Assembly: GCA_044868005.1 (NCBI GenBank)
Contig: JBIOVX010000237.1
Coordinates: 1 to 64,000, forward strand
Direction of reading: 5' to 3'
Length of the DNA: 64,000 nt
From: DATARR01 sp044868005
GTDB lineage: Bacteria; Acidobacteriota; Thermoanaerobaculia; Multivoradales; UBA5704
A program made the translations under genes and the position numbers. Below are positions 17,264 through 26,952 of this stretch, piece by piece (position 1 is the stretch's first letter; the number at the start of each line of letters is the position of its first letter). The notes beneath the pieces were generated by a model. That model worked only from the letters and a program-made list of their open reading frames with translations. It searched no databases and was not told the DNA's origin.

Positions 17264-18640
17264 TTATTGAAAATATCCGAACACGTCGACGGCGACGTGA
17301 ACCGGTGAGCTCGCCGCGTTCAGGATCCCGAGCGCTCCGGAGCCGGAGGAGGCCAGCATGATCAACGCGTTGTTCGCCCGCGTCAGGCCCGCCTTGAAGT
17401 TGAGGGTGCTGGTCGAGGACGGGCTCGCGTTGCCGGGGAAGAGCTGCAGGTAGCCGCCGACGGGCGGATCGATGACCGTGAGGTTGACCGCCAGAGCTTT
17501 CGCCGTGCCGGGAATCCCGCACTGGCCCGCGGCGACGAAGATCCGCTGACCCGGGAGGACGGCCGGACCGCCGTAGGCCCCCGGTGCGTTGCGGGTATCG
17601 ACCAGCCGGCACGGAGTCAGCGTGTAGTAGTCGAGCGGACCGACGCTGGTGGCAGGCGTCGGCTTCCAACCGAGCTGGATCACCTCGAAGTCGCTGGCCT
17701 TGAGGCTGGCGAAGGCGGGGTTCAGCTCGTCGTTGTTCCAGCGCGTGTCGTAGGCGCCGGTGACGTACATGTCGGTGCCGTTGTCGGCGATGATGAGCCC
17801 GTAGGTCTTCATGGCCTGGAAGATCTTCTGGATATAAGCCGGATAGCCCGCGAGGCTCTTGCTGCCTTTCAGCCGGAGCCGCGCGCCCAGAGGCGCCGCG
17901 TTCGCGTTGGACGAGGTGCTGGCGTCGTGGGAGGCGGGCCAGACGTAGCCGTTCACCGGGAACACGGTCATGCGGAACGCATGGCGGATCGGGTCCGGAC
18001 CGAAGGCCTCCTCGTAGCGAATCAGGCCGGGAAGGATGGCGAGGCCGGCGGCGTCGGCGCTGGTCCAGGTCTCCGGCCGGCGCTCCAGCGAGTCGAGCTT
18101 GAAGATGGCTCCCGAGTCCGCCTCCCAGCGCTGGAGGGGGCTGTTCCAGACGGCGCGGTACAGCTCGTAGAGGATGCGGTTGTCGCGGTCGACGATCAGC
18201 ATATGGCGGTCGCCGCCCTGGTCGTCGTTTCCCGCGTAGCCGCCCTCGATCCACTTGGTCCCGGTCCGAGCTTCGATGGGAATCGGGTAGCCAATCGGCC
18301 GGCCCGCTACGCCGTCGTCGCTCTGATTCCCATACGCCGTCCAGGTGATCGGCTCCAGAGGCTGGGTGCCCGGCACCGTCGTGTAGACCATGCCGTAGAT
18401 CTCGGGCGGGTCCTCGGCATCGCCGCCGAAGTCCGGGTGGAGCCCGACGTTGGCGCCGATGAAGTTGATGAAATTCGTGCTGTTGGCATCGACGGGCGCT
18501 GCGCTGACGTCGAGGTTCCACCAGTGGTCGGGAGGGTGGATCGGCGGCGGTGGAGGCAGGGCACCGCCGCGCACGATCTGGCCGCAGACGGAGGCCGGCA
18601 CGAGAGCTCCGAGGACCGCCACGGCCAGCCACCGCTGCAT
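17264..18640 (-). CDS. Secreted protein with C-terminal TPCRLVDTR-type module
   Basis: A 458-residue exported protein with signal peptide (residues 1-20, ASVCGQ). The middle part has LIVDRDNRILYELYRAVWN and WPASHDASTSSNA stretches seen in large, poorly described secreted families. The last 120 residues hold LTPCRLVDTRNAPGAYGGPA and a beta-rich tail ending VDVFGYFQ, a module I associate with Acidobacteriota surface proteins. Function unknown; extracellular binding or enzyme activity is possible. It converges on the cyclase gene: the two stop codons are adjacent. Confidence 0.8.
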   Translation of the reverse strand: MQRWLAVAVLGALVPASVCGQIVRGGALPPPPPIHPPDHWWNLDVSAAPVDANSTNFINFIGANVGLHPDFGGDAEDPPEIYGMVYTTVPGTQPLEPITWTAYGNQSDDGVAGRPIGYPIPIEARTGTKWIEGGYAGNDDQGGDRHMLIVDRDNRILYELYRAVWNSPLQRWEADSGAIFKLDSLERRPETWTSADAAGLAILPGLIRYEEAFGPDPIRHAFRMTVFPVNGYVWPASHDASTSSNANAAPLGARLRLKGSKSLAGYPAYIQKIFQAMKTYGLIIADNGTDMYVTGAYDTRWNNDELNPAFASLKASDFEVIQLGWKPTPATSVGPLDYYTLTPCRLVDTRNAPGAYGGPAVLPGQRIFVAAGQCGIPGTAKALAVNLTVIDPPVGGYLQLFPGNASPSSTSTLNFKAGLTRANNALIMLASSGSGALGILNAASSPVHVAVDVFGYFQ

Positions 18641-18877
18641 CGACTCCTCCTTTGATAGTCAAACTTCGATGAGCGGATAAGGTACCGCTGGCGGGCGGTG
18701 GATGCAAGGCCTCAACCGCCCGAGGCGATAAGAGAGCATGCTGCCAAGATGAGATGTGGTTGACGGCCCGGATCTTGCAACCTTTTTGAATCGGTTATCG
18801 CTAGCCCCGAAAATCTTTTGCCTATACTGGGTTGACTGATCGGGGTTTGCTCGAGTGACCGACTAGGAGTTTCCATC

Positions 18878-19252
18878 ATGTCCAACACCACCACCGTAGA
18901 GATCCACCCCAACGTCCTATCGACCGCCGCCGTCATCGGCGACAGCGTCGTCAACCGTATGGGGGAGAAATTCGGCAAGATCGAGGAGCTCATGCTCGAC
19001 TTGGAGAAGGGGCGCGTCGCCTATGCCGTCCTCTCCTTCCGCGGCGTCCCGGAGATGAGCGAGAAGCTGTTCGCTATTCCGTTTGAGGCCCTGAAGCTCG
19101 ACGCCAGCCGTGAGCACTTCACGCTCGACGTCGACCAGAACAAGCTGAAGAACGCCCCCGGCTTCGACAAGAATCACCCCCCGCAGGCTTCGGACCGCAC
19201 CTGGGGCGCCGAGGTCTACAAGTTCTACGGTATCAAGCCCTACTGGCAGTAA
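18878..19252 (+). CDS. PRC-barrel domain protein
   Basis: A 124-residue cytosolic protein with one PRC barrel (about residues 17-90): VIGDSVVNRMGEKFGKIEELMLDLEKGRVAYAVLSF, then FAIPFEALKLD. The C-terminal tail DRTWGAEVYKFYGIKPYWQ is typical of stand-alone PRC-barrel proteins found in soil bacteria. AGGAG is 8 nt before the ATG, and TATACT about 50 nt upstream may be the -10 box. A strong terminator follows the stop, so it is probably a single-gene unit. The role is unknown, possibly stress or surface related. Confidence 0.9.
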   Translation: MSNTTTVEIHPNVLSTAAVIGDSVVNRMGEKFGKIEELMLDLEKGRVAYAVLSFRGVPEMSEKLFAIPFEALKLDASREHFTLDVDQNKLKNAPGFDKNHPPQASDRTWGAEVYKFYGIKPYWQ

Positions 19253-19277
19253 GATCGGGGCAGTATCGAGCAGGACG

Positions 19278-19308
19278 GAGGGCGGCCGTACGGCCGCCCT
19301 CTTTGTTT
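19278..19308 (+). terminator. Rho-independent terminator after PRC-barrel gene
   Basis: A perfect 24-base palindrome (GAGGGCGGCC, centre GTAC) is followed by TTTGTTTT. It is placed 26 bases after the PRC-barrel stop codon, where a terminator is expected. Confidence 0.85.
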
Positions 19309-19344
19309 TGGGCGAGGCCGCGGCGACCGGACGATCGGGACAAA

Positions 19345-19863
19345 TTACATGTAGGAAATGCCGATCTTGTCCCGCCTGGCGTTATCCCGTCCCTTTGCGG
19401 CCACTCCTTTACCTGCTCTCCCCTGGGGCAGCAGAGCCCAAGGGCCCAAGGCATCCAATGCCTCTTGCTCGCTCAACCTTCTCGCCTGCTCCATAACTCC
19501 CGACGGTACCCACTTGGGAAATGGGACTTCCCGGGTAGCATGTCGACCGGAAGCCGTGTGCTCTTCATGCACCTGCGCTATCTGAACGGCCGGAAATCGC
19601 TCCGCCAGGCGCACTAAGGCCGGCCATAACCGCCGGTGTACGAAAGTGATTTTTCCATTCACGAGACGGCAAACGAGCACATCGTCAGAATCCGTTACTG
19701 CCTGAAAGACAGCGAAGATTTGATGGCTTTTGGGATGAGACCACCAGCTTCCTTTGATGGGCTCGCCGGCAATCGCCTCTGCAAGTCGGAGAACAGGACC
19801 TTTAGCGGACGCAAGGACTACACCATGCTTTTGAACAAAGGCGATCGCTTCGTCGGCGGTCAT
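19345..19863 (-). CDS. Conserved-looking hypothetical protein (172 aa)
   Basis: A soluble protein with a helical N-terminus (MTADEAIAFVQKHG), a motif block AIAGEPIKGSWWSHPKSHQIF, then DVLVCRLVNGKITFVHRRLWPALVRLA and a His-rich VHEEHTASGRH stretch. The Trp- and His-rich pattern suggests a small enzymatic or nucleic-acid-binding fold, but I do not know the family name. It starts 13 bases after the stop of the CheB-CheR-kinase gene with no clear ribosome binding site of its own, so it is probably cotranscribed. Confidence 0.72.
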   Translation of the reverse strand: MTADEAIAFVQKHGVVLASAKGPVLRLAEAIAGEPIKGSWWSHPKSHQIFAVFQAVTDSDDVLVCRLVNGKITFVHRRLWPALVRLAERFPAVQIAQVHEEHTASGRHATREVPFPKWVPSGVMEQARRLSEQEALDALGPWALLPQGRAGKGVAAKGRDNARRDKIGISYM

Positions 19864-19876
19864 GGTCCGGTCATGG

Positions 19877-22800
19877 TCAATGCTTGCTTGACCGGGCGAG
19901 CAGCGCGTAGATGACCGGAAGGTCGACCGGCTTGGTCAGGTGATGGTCGAATCCTGCCTCCCGCGAGAGGCGCTGGTCCTCCTCCTGTCCATAGCCGGTC
20001 ACGGCCACGAGCAGGGCCCTTGCGGTCCGGCGCCGTTGGCGCAGCCGGCTGGCGACCTGGTAACCATCCAACCCGGGCAAACCGATGTCGAGCAGGACGA
20101 CCTCGGGATGGAACGAGCCGGCCTTTTCCAGCGCCGCCGGTCCATCGTGAGCGGTCTCTACCTCGTGCCCTTTCAAGCGCAGGAGGAGGGCGAGGCTCTC
20201 GGCCGAATCCACGTTGTCGTCCACCACCAGGACGCGGCGCGGCGGGGCCGCGGCAGGGGAGAGCACCGGGCCTACGACGATCCTGTCCCCTGCATGGCCG
20301 CGGCGCTCCGGTGCCGTGCTCGCAGGCGCCGAAACGGGCAGGCGCACGACGAGCTCGCTGCCGTGTCCCAGCCCCGCGCTATGGGCTTCGACGCTGCCGC
20401 CGTGCAGCTCGACGAGGCGCTGCACCACCGTCAGGCCGATCCCCAACCCTCCCCGCGCCCGATCGGAGGAGCGGTCCGCCTGCACGAACAGGTCAAAGAC
20501 GCGCGGCAGCGTTTCCGGAGCGATGCCGATGCCGTCGTCGCGCACTCGCACGACGACCTCGCCGGGGGGCTCGGGCCCGCCGGCCGCCAGCTCGGCCGTC
20601 ACCCAGAGATGGCCGCCTCTGGGGGTGAACTTGGAGGCGTTGTTCAGGAGGTTGCCGAAGACCTGTTCCAGCCGGACGGGGTCCGCGTCGAGGTAGACCG
20701 GCTCGCGCGGCAGCGACATCGACAGCTCCTGGCCGCGGGCTTCGATGAGATGCCGGGTCAGCTCCACCGCCTGCTCGAGGACGACCGCCAGCTCCAACCG
20801 CTCTCTGCGCAGGCTGATCTGGCCCCGGTTGATGCGGGACACCTCGAGCAGGTCTTCGATCAACCGCGTCATGTTCTGAATCTGCCGGGTCATCATCTTC
20901 CGCGCCTGCTCGACCGCGGCGCCGTCGGCCCCCTCGGCCTGCAGCACGTGCGCGGCATTGAGCAGGGGCGCCAAGGGGTTGCGCAGCTCGTGGGCCAGCA
21001 GGGCCAGGAACTCGTTCTTGCCGCGGTCGGCCGCGGCCAGCTCCTCGACACGCTGGTGTAGAACCTTTTCCAGTTGCTTGAGCTTGTCCACGTCGACGAG
21101 CAGGATCACCACGCCCTCGATCTTGTCCTCCAGGGTCCGGTACGGCCGGACGCGCAGCGAATACCAGCGCCCCTGGCTGTCCTGGACCTCGCGTTCCCGG
21201 GGGCTCGCCGTGGCGATCACCTCCGCCAGGAAGGGCTCCAGATCGGGAACGCTGAGCTTGAGCTTGATGTCGCCGATCGGCCGGCCGACGTCGGTCGGGA
21301 TCAGGCTGAAGATCTCTCCCGCCATCGGCGTGAAGCGCCGCACGCGCAGGTCCTGCCCGAGCATGATGATGGCCATCTCGACGCTGCCGAGGAGGTTGAT
21401 CAGATCGTTGCTGAGCTGATTCAGCTCCAGGTTGCGGTTCTGCAGCTCGTCGTTGACCGTGGCCAGCTCTTCGTTGCTCGACTGGATCTCCTCCTTGGAG
21501 GTTTCCAGCTCTTCGTTGATGCTCTGCAGCTCCTCGTTGGCCGACTGCACCTCCTCATTGGCCGACTGCAGCTCTTCATTGGCGGCCTCCTGCTGCTCGA
21601 TCACCGATTGCAGGTATTCGCCCGTGGCGGCCAGCTCCCGCGCCAAACGGGCGTTCTCCCGTTCGGCGGCCTCCTCCTCCGCGGCAGCCTTGGTCCGTGG
21701 TTTTGCGGCCTTGCCCCTGTCCCTCTTCCCTCGCGGCAGAGAAGCCGGTGCTGGAACGGGCTCTTCGAACAGGACCAGGAAGCCGCCTTCCCCTGCCGAG
21801 CTTCCCTTGACGGGAACCACCTCCAGGTCGACCTCCCGGGTGACGCCGTCGGCCTCGACCCGCACCCCCTCCTCGCGCACCGGGACGTTGTCCTTCCTGG
21901 CCTTGTTGATCGCGGCCCGCAGGGTGACGAGCAACCCTTCCCGCGTCATCCTGAGCAGGTTCAGGCTGGCCTTGCCCGGCGCCGGCGCCAGATAGGGCCC
22001 GGTGTCGCCGCGGAACTGCAGGATCTCCAGCTCGGCGTTGACCAGCACGCCGGGCGGGGCGTATCTTGCCATGAGGATGCGGTCGGCCTCTGTCCGCACG
22101 TCGGATCCGGCTGGCTGCAGGCGGCCCGGGCCGTGGCCGGGCTCTGCTCGGCCCTGATAGCGGCCGGCAGGCTGGCCGAGGACCGTCCGGTGCGTGCCTG
22201 GCTTCTTGGCGTAGATCTTGTGCTTGGCGTCTGCGGCCTCGAACAGGGCGCGGTAGGAGCCGATCATCTCCGAGCTCCCCAGCAAGAGAAAGCCGGCCGG
22301 CTTCAAGGCATAGTGCAGGCGCTCCACGAGCCTCTGTTGCAGCGCCGGCTCCAGGTAGATGAGCAGGTTGCGGCAACTGATGAGGTCGATCTGGGAGAAG
22401 GGCGGGTCGGTCAGCACGTTGTGCCGGGCGAACACGCACATGTCGCGGATCGGCTTGCTGATGCGGTAGCTGCCGTCCACCTCCGCGAAGAACCGCCGCA
22501 GGCGCTCCGGCGAGACGTCGTGCGTGATGTTCTGCGAGTACACGCCCGCGCGGGCCTTGTCGATGCACTCTACGTTCAGGTCGGTGGCGAAGACCTGGAC
22601 CGGGAGCTGGCTGCCCCTGGCCGCGGCGAGCTCGGCGATGGCGATGGAGTAAGCCTCCTCGCCGGTCGAGCACCCCGGCACCCAGACGCGCAGCGGCTCT
22701 TGTCCGGAGCGGTTCTTCAACAGCTTGGGCAAGACCTTCGCCTTGAGTGCTTCGAAGGTCTCCGGGTTGCGGAAAAACCTCGTCACCCTGATGAGGGTGT

Positions 22801-23671
22801 CCTGGTAGAGGGCCTCCACCTCTCCGGGGTTTTTCCGTAGGAAGCGCGCGTAGTCCTGCAAGCCCTCCACTTTGTGCAGGATCATGCGGCGGGTGATGCG
22901 GCGGTAGAGGGTGCTCGTCTTGTAGAGGCTGAAATCGACTCCCTTGATCTTGCGGAGGATCTCCAGGATCTGGCCGAGGTCCGGCTCGCCCGCTGGCGCC
23001 TTGCGCCGCTCCGGCGCCACGTAAGGGTGCCGGGCGATGCGTCCGATCTCCCTGGCGATCTCGTCCGGGGGGAGCACGAAGTCCACGCAGCCGCTGGCGA
23101 CCGCGCTCTGCGGCATGCTGCTCTGTTGGGCCGTGTTGTCCTGAGCGAAAGTGATCCCGCCCTCGGCCTTGATCGCCTCCAGCCCCAGAGTGCCGTCGGT
23201 GGCGGTGCCGGAGAGGATCACGCCGATCGCTCTGTGTCCCTGGTCTTCCGCCAGGGAGCGGAAGAAGAAATCGATGGGCCGGTACCGGCCGCGGGCTTCC
23301 TCCCGCGGAAGCAGTTTCAGGACCCCGCGCGAGATGATCATGTTGCGGTCGGGAGGGATGACGTAAACGCGGTTTGGCTTCACCCGCGGCTCCGCCTGAA
23401 CCTCCGTGACCGGCATCGCGGTCGTCCGGGACAAGATCTCCGCCAACAGGCTGGCGTGTTTGGGGGCCAGGTGCTGCACCAGGACGAAGGCCATGCCGGT
23501 ATCGACCGGCAGCGCGCCGAGCATCTGGCTGAAGGCCTCCAGCCCGCCGGCCGAGGCGCCGACGCCGACGATCGGGAAAGGGGGGCTCGCAGCCTGCGCG
23601 CCGGCTTTCTTCGCAGGAGCTTCAGCCACGGCAGGCGGTGCCGGTGCGGTCTTGGGGCTTCTGCCGGCCAT
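19877..23671 (-). CDS. CheB-CheR-PAS-histidine kinase-receiver fusion protein
   Basis: A 1264-residue multi-domain signalling protein. CheB methylesterase (about 30-215) shows GASAGG, LVQHLAP and TATDGT, the Ser-His-Asp set. CheR methyltransferase (about 225-490) shows TRFFRNPETF and VPGCSTGEEAYS. Next are a long NEELQSANEE-type coiled coil (about 650-745), a PAS domain, HisKA with LLAHELRNPLAP, HATPase and a C-terminal receiver with VLVVDDN and LLDIGLPGLDG. It has no membrane segment. It may couple chemotaxis-type methylation to phosphorelay; no chemoreceptor gene is nearby. A TATACCCT box lies 9 nt before the ATG and no Shine-Dalgarno is seen. Confidence 0.95.
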   Translation of the reverse strand: MAGRSPKTAPAPPAVAEAPAKKAGAQAASPPFPIVGVGASAGGLEAFSQMLGALPVDTGMAFVLVQHLAPKHASLLAEILSRTTAMPVTEVQAEPRVKPNRVYVIPPDRNMIISRGVLKLLPREEARGRYRPIDFFFRSLAEDQGHRAIGVILSGTATDGTLGLEAIKAEGGITFAQDNTAQQSSMPQSAVASGCVDFVLPPDEIAREIGRIARHPYVAPERRKAPAGEPDLGQILEILRKIKGVDFSLYKTSTLYRRITRRMILHKVEGLQDYARFLRKNPGEVEALYQDTLIRVTRFFRNPETFEALKAKVLPKLLKNRSGQEPLRVWVPGCSTGEEAYSIAIAELAAARGSQLPVQVFATDLNVECIDKARAGVYSQNITHDVSPERLRRFFAEVDGSYRISKPIRDMCVFARHNVLTDPPFSQIDLISCRNLLIYLEPALQQRLVERLHYALKPAGFLLLGSSEMIGSYRALFEAADAKHKIYAKKPGTHRTVLGQPAGRYQGRAEPGHGPGRLQPAGSDVRTEADRILMARYAPPGVLVNAELEILQFRGDTGPYLAPAPGKASLNLLRMTREGLLVTLRAAINKARKDNVPVREEGVRVEADGVTREVDLEVVPVKGSSAGEGGFLVLFEEPVPAPASLPRGKRDRGKAAKPRTKAAAEEEAAERENARLARELAATGEYLQSVIEQQEAANEELQSANEEVQSANEELQSINEELETSKEEIQSSNEELATVNDELQNRNLELNQLSNDLINLLGSVEMAIIMLGQDLRVRRFTPMAGEIFSLIPTDVGRPIGDIKLKLSVPDLEPFLAEVIATASPREREVQDSQGRWYSLRVRPYRTLEDKIEGVVILLVDVDKLKQLEKVLHQRVEELAAADRGKNEFLALLAHELRNPLAPLLNAAHVLQAEGADGAAVEQARKMMTRQIQNMTRLIEDLLEVSRINRGQISLRRERLELAVVLEQAVELTRHLIEARGQELSMSLPREPVYLDADPVRLEQVFGNLLNNASKFTPRGGHLWVTAELAAGGPEPPGEVVVRVRDDGIGIAPETLPRVFDLFVQADRSSDRARGGLGIGLTVVQRLVELHGGSVEAHSAGLGHGSELVVRLPVSAPASTAPERRGHAGDRIVVGPVLSPAAAPPRRVLVVDDNVDSAESLALLLRLKGHEVETAHDGPAALEKAGSFHPEVVLLDIGLPGLDGYQVASRLRQRRRTARALLVAVTGYGQEEDQRLSREAGFDHHLTKPVDLPVIYALLARSSKH

Positions 23672-23680
23672 ACAGAGACA

Positions 23681-23688
23681 AGGGTATA
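23681..23688 (-). promoter_or_regulatory. Probable -10 box of the CheB-CheR-kinase gene, leaderless type
   Basis: On the minus strand TATACCCT is followed by 9 nt and then the ATG of the gene at 23671. There is no Shine-Dalgarno sequence between them, which fits a leaderless or very short-leader transcript. Similar boxes stand before the genes starting at 27846, 50859, 52804 and 59765. Confidence 0.5.
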
Positions 23689-23716
23689 CCGGATGGCCGG
23701 GAGATGAACAGACTCT

Positions 23717-23736
23717 GGCGGCCCTATGTGGCCGCC
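23717..23736. repeat. Short GGCGGCC...GGCCGCC hairpin
   Basis: An inverted repeat with arms GGCGGCC (23717-23723) and GGCCGCC (23730-23736) and a 6-base loop. The loop and arms resemble the element at 58638-58659. No T run follows. Confidence 0.5.
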
Positions 23737-23750
23737 CTGCCCGCGAGCTA

Positions 23751-23764
23751 GGTAGAAACTACCC
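23751..23764. promoter_or_regulatory. GTAG-AAA-CTAC inverted repeat, possible operator
   Basis: GGTAGAAACTACCC is a 5-bp inverted repeat around AAA, 67 bases before the transglycosylase ATG. The same core, GGTAGAAACTAC, is found at 33759-33770 between two divergent exported-protein genes. I saw no other copy in the window. It could be a protein binding site or part of a promoter. Confidence 0.35.
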
Positions 23765-23830
23765 GATCGGTAGCGAATGCTTGGACGAATGGCAGTCCCG
23801 GATGGCGTGCCGGCGCCTCGCCGGTGGATA

Positions 23831-25441
23831 ATGCCGCTCGTGAGGTCGGTGCTCCCCCTCGCCGCGGTCCTCCTCGCCTGCTCCTGCGGTGGCAAGGCGC
23901 CGCGCGAGCAGGCGGCTACCCCCGCCTCCCCGCCCGCCAGTGCCCCCGTTCCCAAGCCGCTGGAGGCGGCCGCCGCCGCCGCGCCGGCCGGACCTCCGGT
24001 GCGGCGCGATCTTCCCCAGATCGCGGATGACCGGACCCTCAACGTGCTCTTCACCTTCAACTCGACCGGCTATTTCATCTACCGCGGGCAGACGATGGGC
24101 TACGAGTACGAGTTGCTCAGCCTGTTCGCCAGCGACTCCAAGCTGCGCCTCAAGCCGGTGGTCGCCCGCGACAGCCGGCTCCTCTTCGAACGCCTCAACC
24201 GTGGCGAGGCCGACGTCGTGGCGGCGCAGCTCGCCGCGTCGGCGACGGAGGAGGAAGTGTTGATGACCGACTCGCTGTACTCCACGACCCCGGTAGTGGT
24301 ACAGCGCGGCGCGGGCTCGCCGGCGAGCGGGAAGTCCCCCACGGTCAAGGAGGCGCGAGCCCGCGAGGAGCGCGAGACGGAGCCTGAAGCGATCACCATC
24401 CGGGCGCGGCCGGTCTCCCGCCTCGCGGAGATGGCTGGAAAGCGGGTGCACATGGCGAGGGTGTCGCCCTACCGCCGGCGGCTGCTCGAGCTCAGCACCA
24501 AGCTCGCCGACGACATCGAGGTCGTCGAGGTGGACGAGTCGACCGACAAGCTGATCGAGCGCCTCGCGCAGGGGGACATCGCGTTCACCGTCGCCGCCGA
24601 GAACGTGGCCGCGCTACGCAAGGGCGAGTACAGCAACCTGGTGATCATTCCGGTGATCGGCCCCCGGCACCCGGTGGTCTGGGCGCTGCGCCGGAGCTCG
24701 CCCGAGCTCCACGACGCGCTGAACCGCTGGCTCGCCGCCAAGCGCAAGTCGGGATTGCTCAAAGTCCTCTACCGGAAGTACTTCCTGGACCGCCGCGGTT
24801 ATCGGACGCGGTCCACGAGCGGCTATCTCACGGCCGAGACCGGGCACCTGTCGCCCTTCGACGGCGCCTTCCGCGAGCACTCGCGCATCCCCGGCTGGGA
24901 CTGGCGGTTGATCGGCGCGCAGGCGTACCAGGAGTCGCATTTCGATCCACGGGCGCGGTCGTGGGCCGGCGCCATCGGCCTGATGCAGCTCATGCCGCGC
25001 ACGGCCCGCGAGCTACACATCGATCCGCACGATCCCGAGCAGAGCGTGGAGGGCGCCTGCCGCTACCTGAGAGCGCTCGACGGCCGCTGGAAGGGCGAGG
25101 TGGTGCGCCCGGCGGAGCGCATCAAGTTCATCCTCGCCTCCTACAACGTCGGGCTCGGCCACGTCCAGGACGCCGTCCGCCTGGCGGTGAAGAACGGCGA
25201 CGACCCGGCATCGTGGGAGGACGTCGCGTACTGGTTGATCGGCAAGTCCAAGCGGGCCGTGTACAACGACCCCGTCGTCAAGCACGGCTTCGCCCGCGGC
25301 ATCGAGCCGGTCGGCTACGTCGACGCCATCCTCGGCCGCTGGGAACACTACCGGGAGCTGGTCAAGGACGAGCCGCCCGCGCCTACCGGCCAACGGCCTC
25401 CTAGAGAGAAAGCAAGCCGCAAACAGCCGCGATCACAATGA
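23831..25441 (+). CDS. MltF-like lytic transglycosylase lipoprotein with SBP domain
   Basis: A 536-residue lipoprotein. The signal ends at a lipobox (AAVLLACSCGG), then comes a Pro/Ala-rich linker (about 25-65), a solute-binding-protein type 3 domain (about 75-340) and a C-terminal SLT transglycosylase domain (about 355-500). The catalytic Glu is in AYQESHFDPRARS, followed by GAIGLMQLMPRTA. This is the MltF plan, in which the binding domain is thought to sense cell-wall fragments. The ATG at 23831 was chosen because the lipobox then sits at a normal place; the longer frame is not signal-like. Confidence 0.9.
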   Translation: MPLVRSVLPLAAVLLACSCGGKAPREQAATPASPPASAPVPKPLEAAAAAAPAGPPVRRDLPQIADDRTLNVLFTFNSTGYFIYRGQTMGYEYELLSLFASDSKLRLKPVVARDSRLLFERLNRGEADVVAAQLAASATEEEVLMTDSLYSTTPVVVQRGAGSPASGKSPTVKEARAREERETEPEAITIRARPVSRLAEMAGKRVHMARVSPYRRRLLELSTKLADDIEVVEVDESTDKLIERLAQGDIAFTVAAENVAALRKGEYSNLVIIPVIGPRHPVVWALRRSSPELHDALNRWLAAKRKSGLLKVLYRKYFLDRRGYRTRSTSGYLTAETGHLSPFDGAFREHSRIPGWDWRLIGAQAYQESHFDPRARSWAGAIGLMQLMPRTARELHIDPHDPEQSVEGACRYLRALDGRWKGEVVRPAERIKFILASYNVGLGHVQDAVRLAVKNGDDPASWEDVAYWLIGKSKRAVYNDPVVKHGFARGIEPVGYVDAILGRWEHYRELVKDEPPAPTGQRPPREKASRKQPRSQ

Positions 25442-25489
25442 GAAGCCAGCGTGCCGTAGAGCACGGCGCCTCTCGCGCCAGGCATCGAG

Positions 25490-26821
25490 TCAGAGAGACT
25501 TCAAGTATTCGATGAGGCCGAGCCTCTCCTGCTCCGTCAGCCCCAACTTCAGGCACCGATCGTAGTGCTCGACCACCTCGCGGAGGCTGGCAAAGCGCCC
25601 ATCGTGGTAGAAGCCGCCCTTCTGGTGCGTCCAGAGTCCGGCCAGCGGAGCCGTGCGATACATGTGAGTCGGCGAGCGGTCCGCCTGGAAGGAGTCCACG
25701 CAGATCTCGCTCGGCGCATGCAGGTTGTTGCCTGGCTCGGTGAAGAGCGGCGGAACGTGGCAGGTGCCGCACCGCGCTTTGCCGCTGAAGAGCTTGTCGC
25801 CGCGCATTGCCGCCGCCTTGTCGAAGCTGCCTTCCGTCGGCTGTGGTGGGGGAATGGCAAGCTGGTAGAAATGCAGCGCCGCGAGCTTCGCCGTGAGCAT
25901 GTCGGGCTTGGTCCGCGTATTGCCGGCGCCGCTCTTGGCGGCCACGGGGTACTGCGTCTTGTCATTGAACCGGGCGTCGAAGAACGTGCCCTTGCCGTGC
26001 ATCTCGGTGGCGCCGACATACGCATTCCAGTACGGGACCGAGCCGAAGCCCGTCCAGGTGTGCAGGTTCACCCCCGCCAAGCCGAACGCCGGTGGTATGA
26101 GCGTGCCGGCCTGTCCGCCGTCGGGCCGGAACGCCTTGCCGTCCTTGTCGAGCACCGCGTCGAAGCGGCCGGGGCCCCAACTGAGGAGCACCTTCTTGAC
26201 CGTGGCTTCGTCCACGCCGAGAAGGTCGGTGAAGGGCTTGAGGTTCGGAGACAGGGCCACGATCGCCCCAACGTTCAAGTCGCGGTTCGCCCAACCATCG
26301 AGCCGCTTGCCGATACCGGGTGCCAGGGAGTCGTCGACCGTGGAGTGGCAGAAGGCACACTGCAAGCCCAGCGAGGTCATGTTTCCTTTGCCGTCGACGA
26401 AGCCCTTGAGACCGACCACCGCGTCCAACTCGAGCAGAGCGATCGTCGTCGCGGGATCGTCGAGATTGACCTTGCCGGCCTTGAGCTCAGCCTGCAACGG
26501 TGCGGGCAGCGCGTCGACATCCACTTTCAGTCCGACGGCAAGCGCCGTCTTCGGGCTCACTCCGCCGCCCACCCCGCCGTGTTTTTCACCCGCGATGGCT
26601 TTGTGCAGCTGGAGGGCGTCACCCCAGAATGCCTCGCTGCCGAAGGTGTCGAAGCGAAAAATGCGGCGGCCCTCCTGGATCATCTGCTGCGCGTGGGCGC
26701 CGATCAGACGATCGTTGGCGGAAAGGGCCTTGTCTTGATCGTCGGCGCTGGTTCGGGAGCCGGCAAGCAGACCGATTGCGGTCAACAGCGCTACCACAGA
26801 GAGGGCTGCTCTGTATCTCAT
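25490..26821 (-). CDS. Dihaem cytochrome c peroxidase-like protein
   Basis: A 443-residue exported protein with signal peptide (about 1-27) and two haem c sites, CAFCH (about residue 160) and CGTCH (about residue 346). The C-terminal half (PPLFTEPGNNLHAPSE, LAGLWTHQKGGFYHDGRFASLREVVEHYD) follows the MauG/CcpA peroxidase pattern. It probably reduces peroxide or oxidises a partner in the periplasm. The ATG at 26821 has AGGAGG 7 nt upstream; the longer frame lacks a ribosome binding site. Confidence 0.9.
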   Translation of the reverse strand: MRYRAALSVVALLTAIGLLAGSRTSADDQDKALSANDRLIGAHAQQMIQEGRRIFRFDTFGSEAFWGDALQLHKAIAGEKHGGVGGGVSPKTALAVGLKVDVDALPAPLQAELKAGKVNLDDPATTIALLELDAVVGLKGFVDGKGNMTSLGLQCAFCHSTVDDSLAPGIGKRLDGWANRDLNVGAIVALSPNLKPFTDLLGVDEATVKKVLLSWGPGRFDAVLDKDGKAFRPDGGQAGTLIPPAFGLAGVNLHTWTGFGSVPYWNAYVGATEMHGKGTFFDARFNDKTQYPVAAKSGAGNTRTKPDMLTAKLAALHFYQLAIPPPQPTEGSFDKAAAMRGDKLFSGKARCGTCHVPPLFTEPGNNLHAPSEICVDSFQADRSPTHMYRTAPLAGLWTHQKGGFYHDGRFASLREVVEHYDRCLKLGLTEQERLGLIEYLKSL

Positions 26822-26952
26822 GGGTTCCTCCTGTCGGTGAGCTTTGGGCGGTCGAGTCTCCGCATCGCGGGGTGCGGCCTCGTTGAGTATGTCCCGCAAC
26901 CGCGATGCGAGGTTTCCACGCTGGCCGAGGAGATTGCGCGCCGCGGAGCGCT

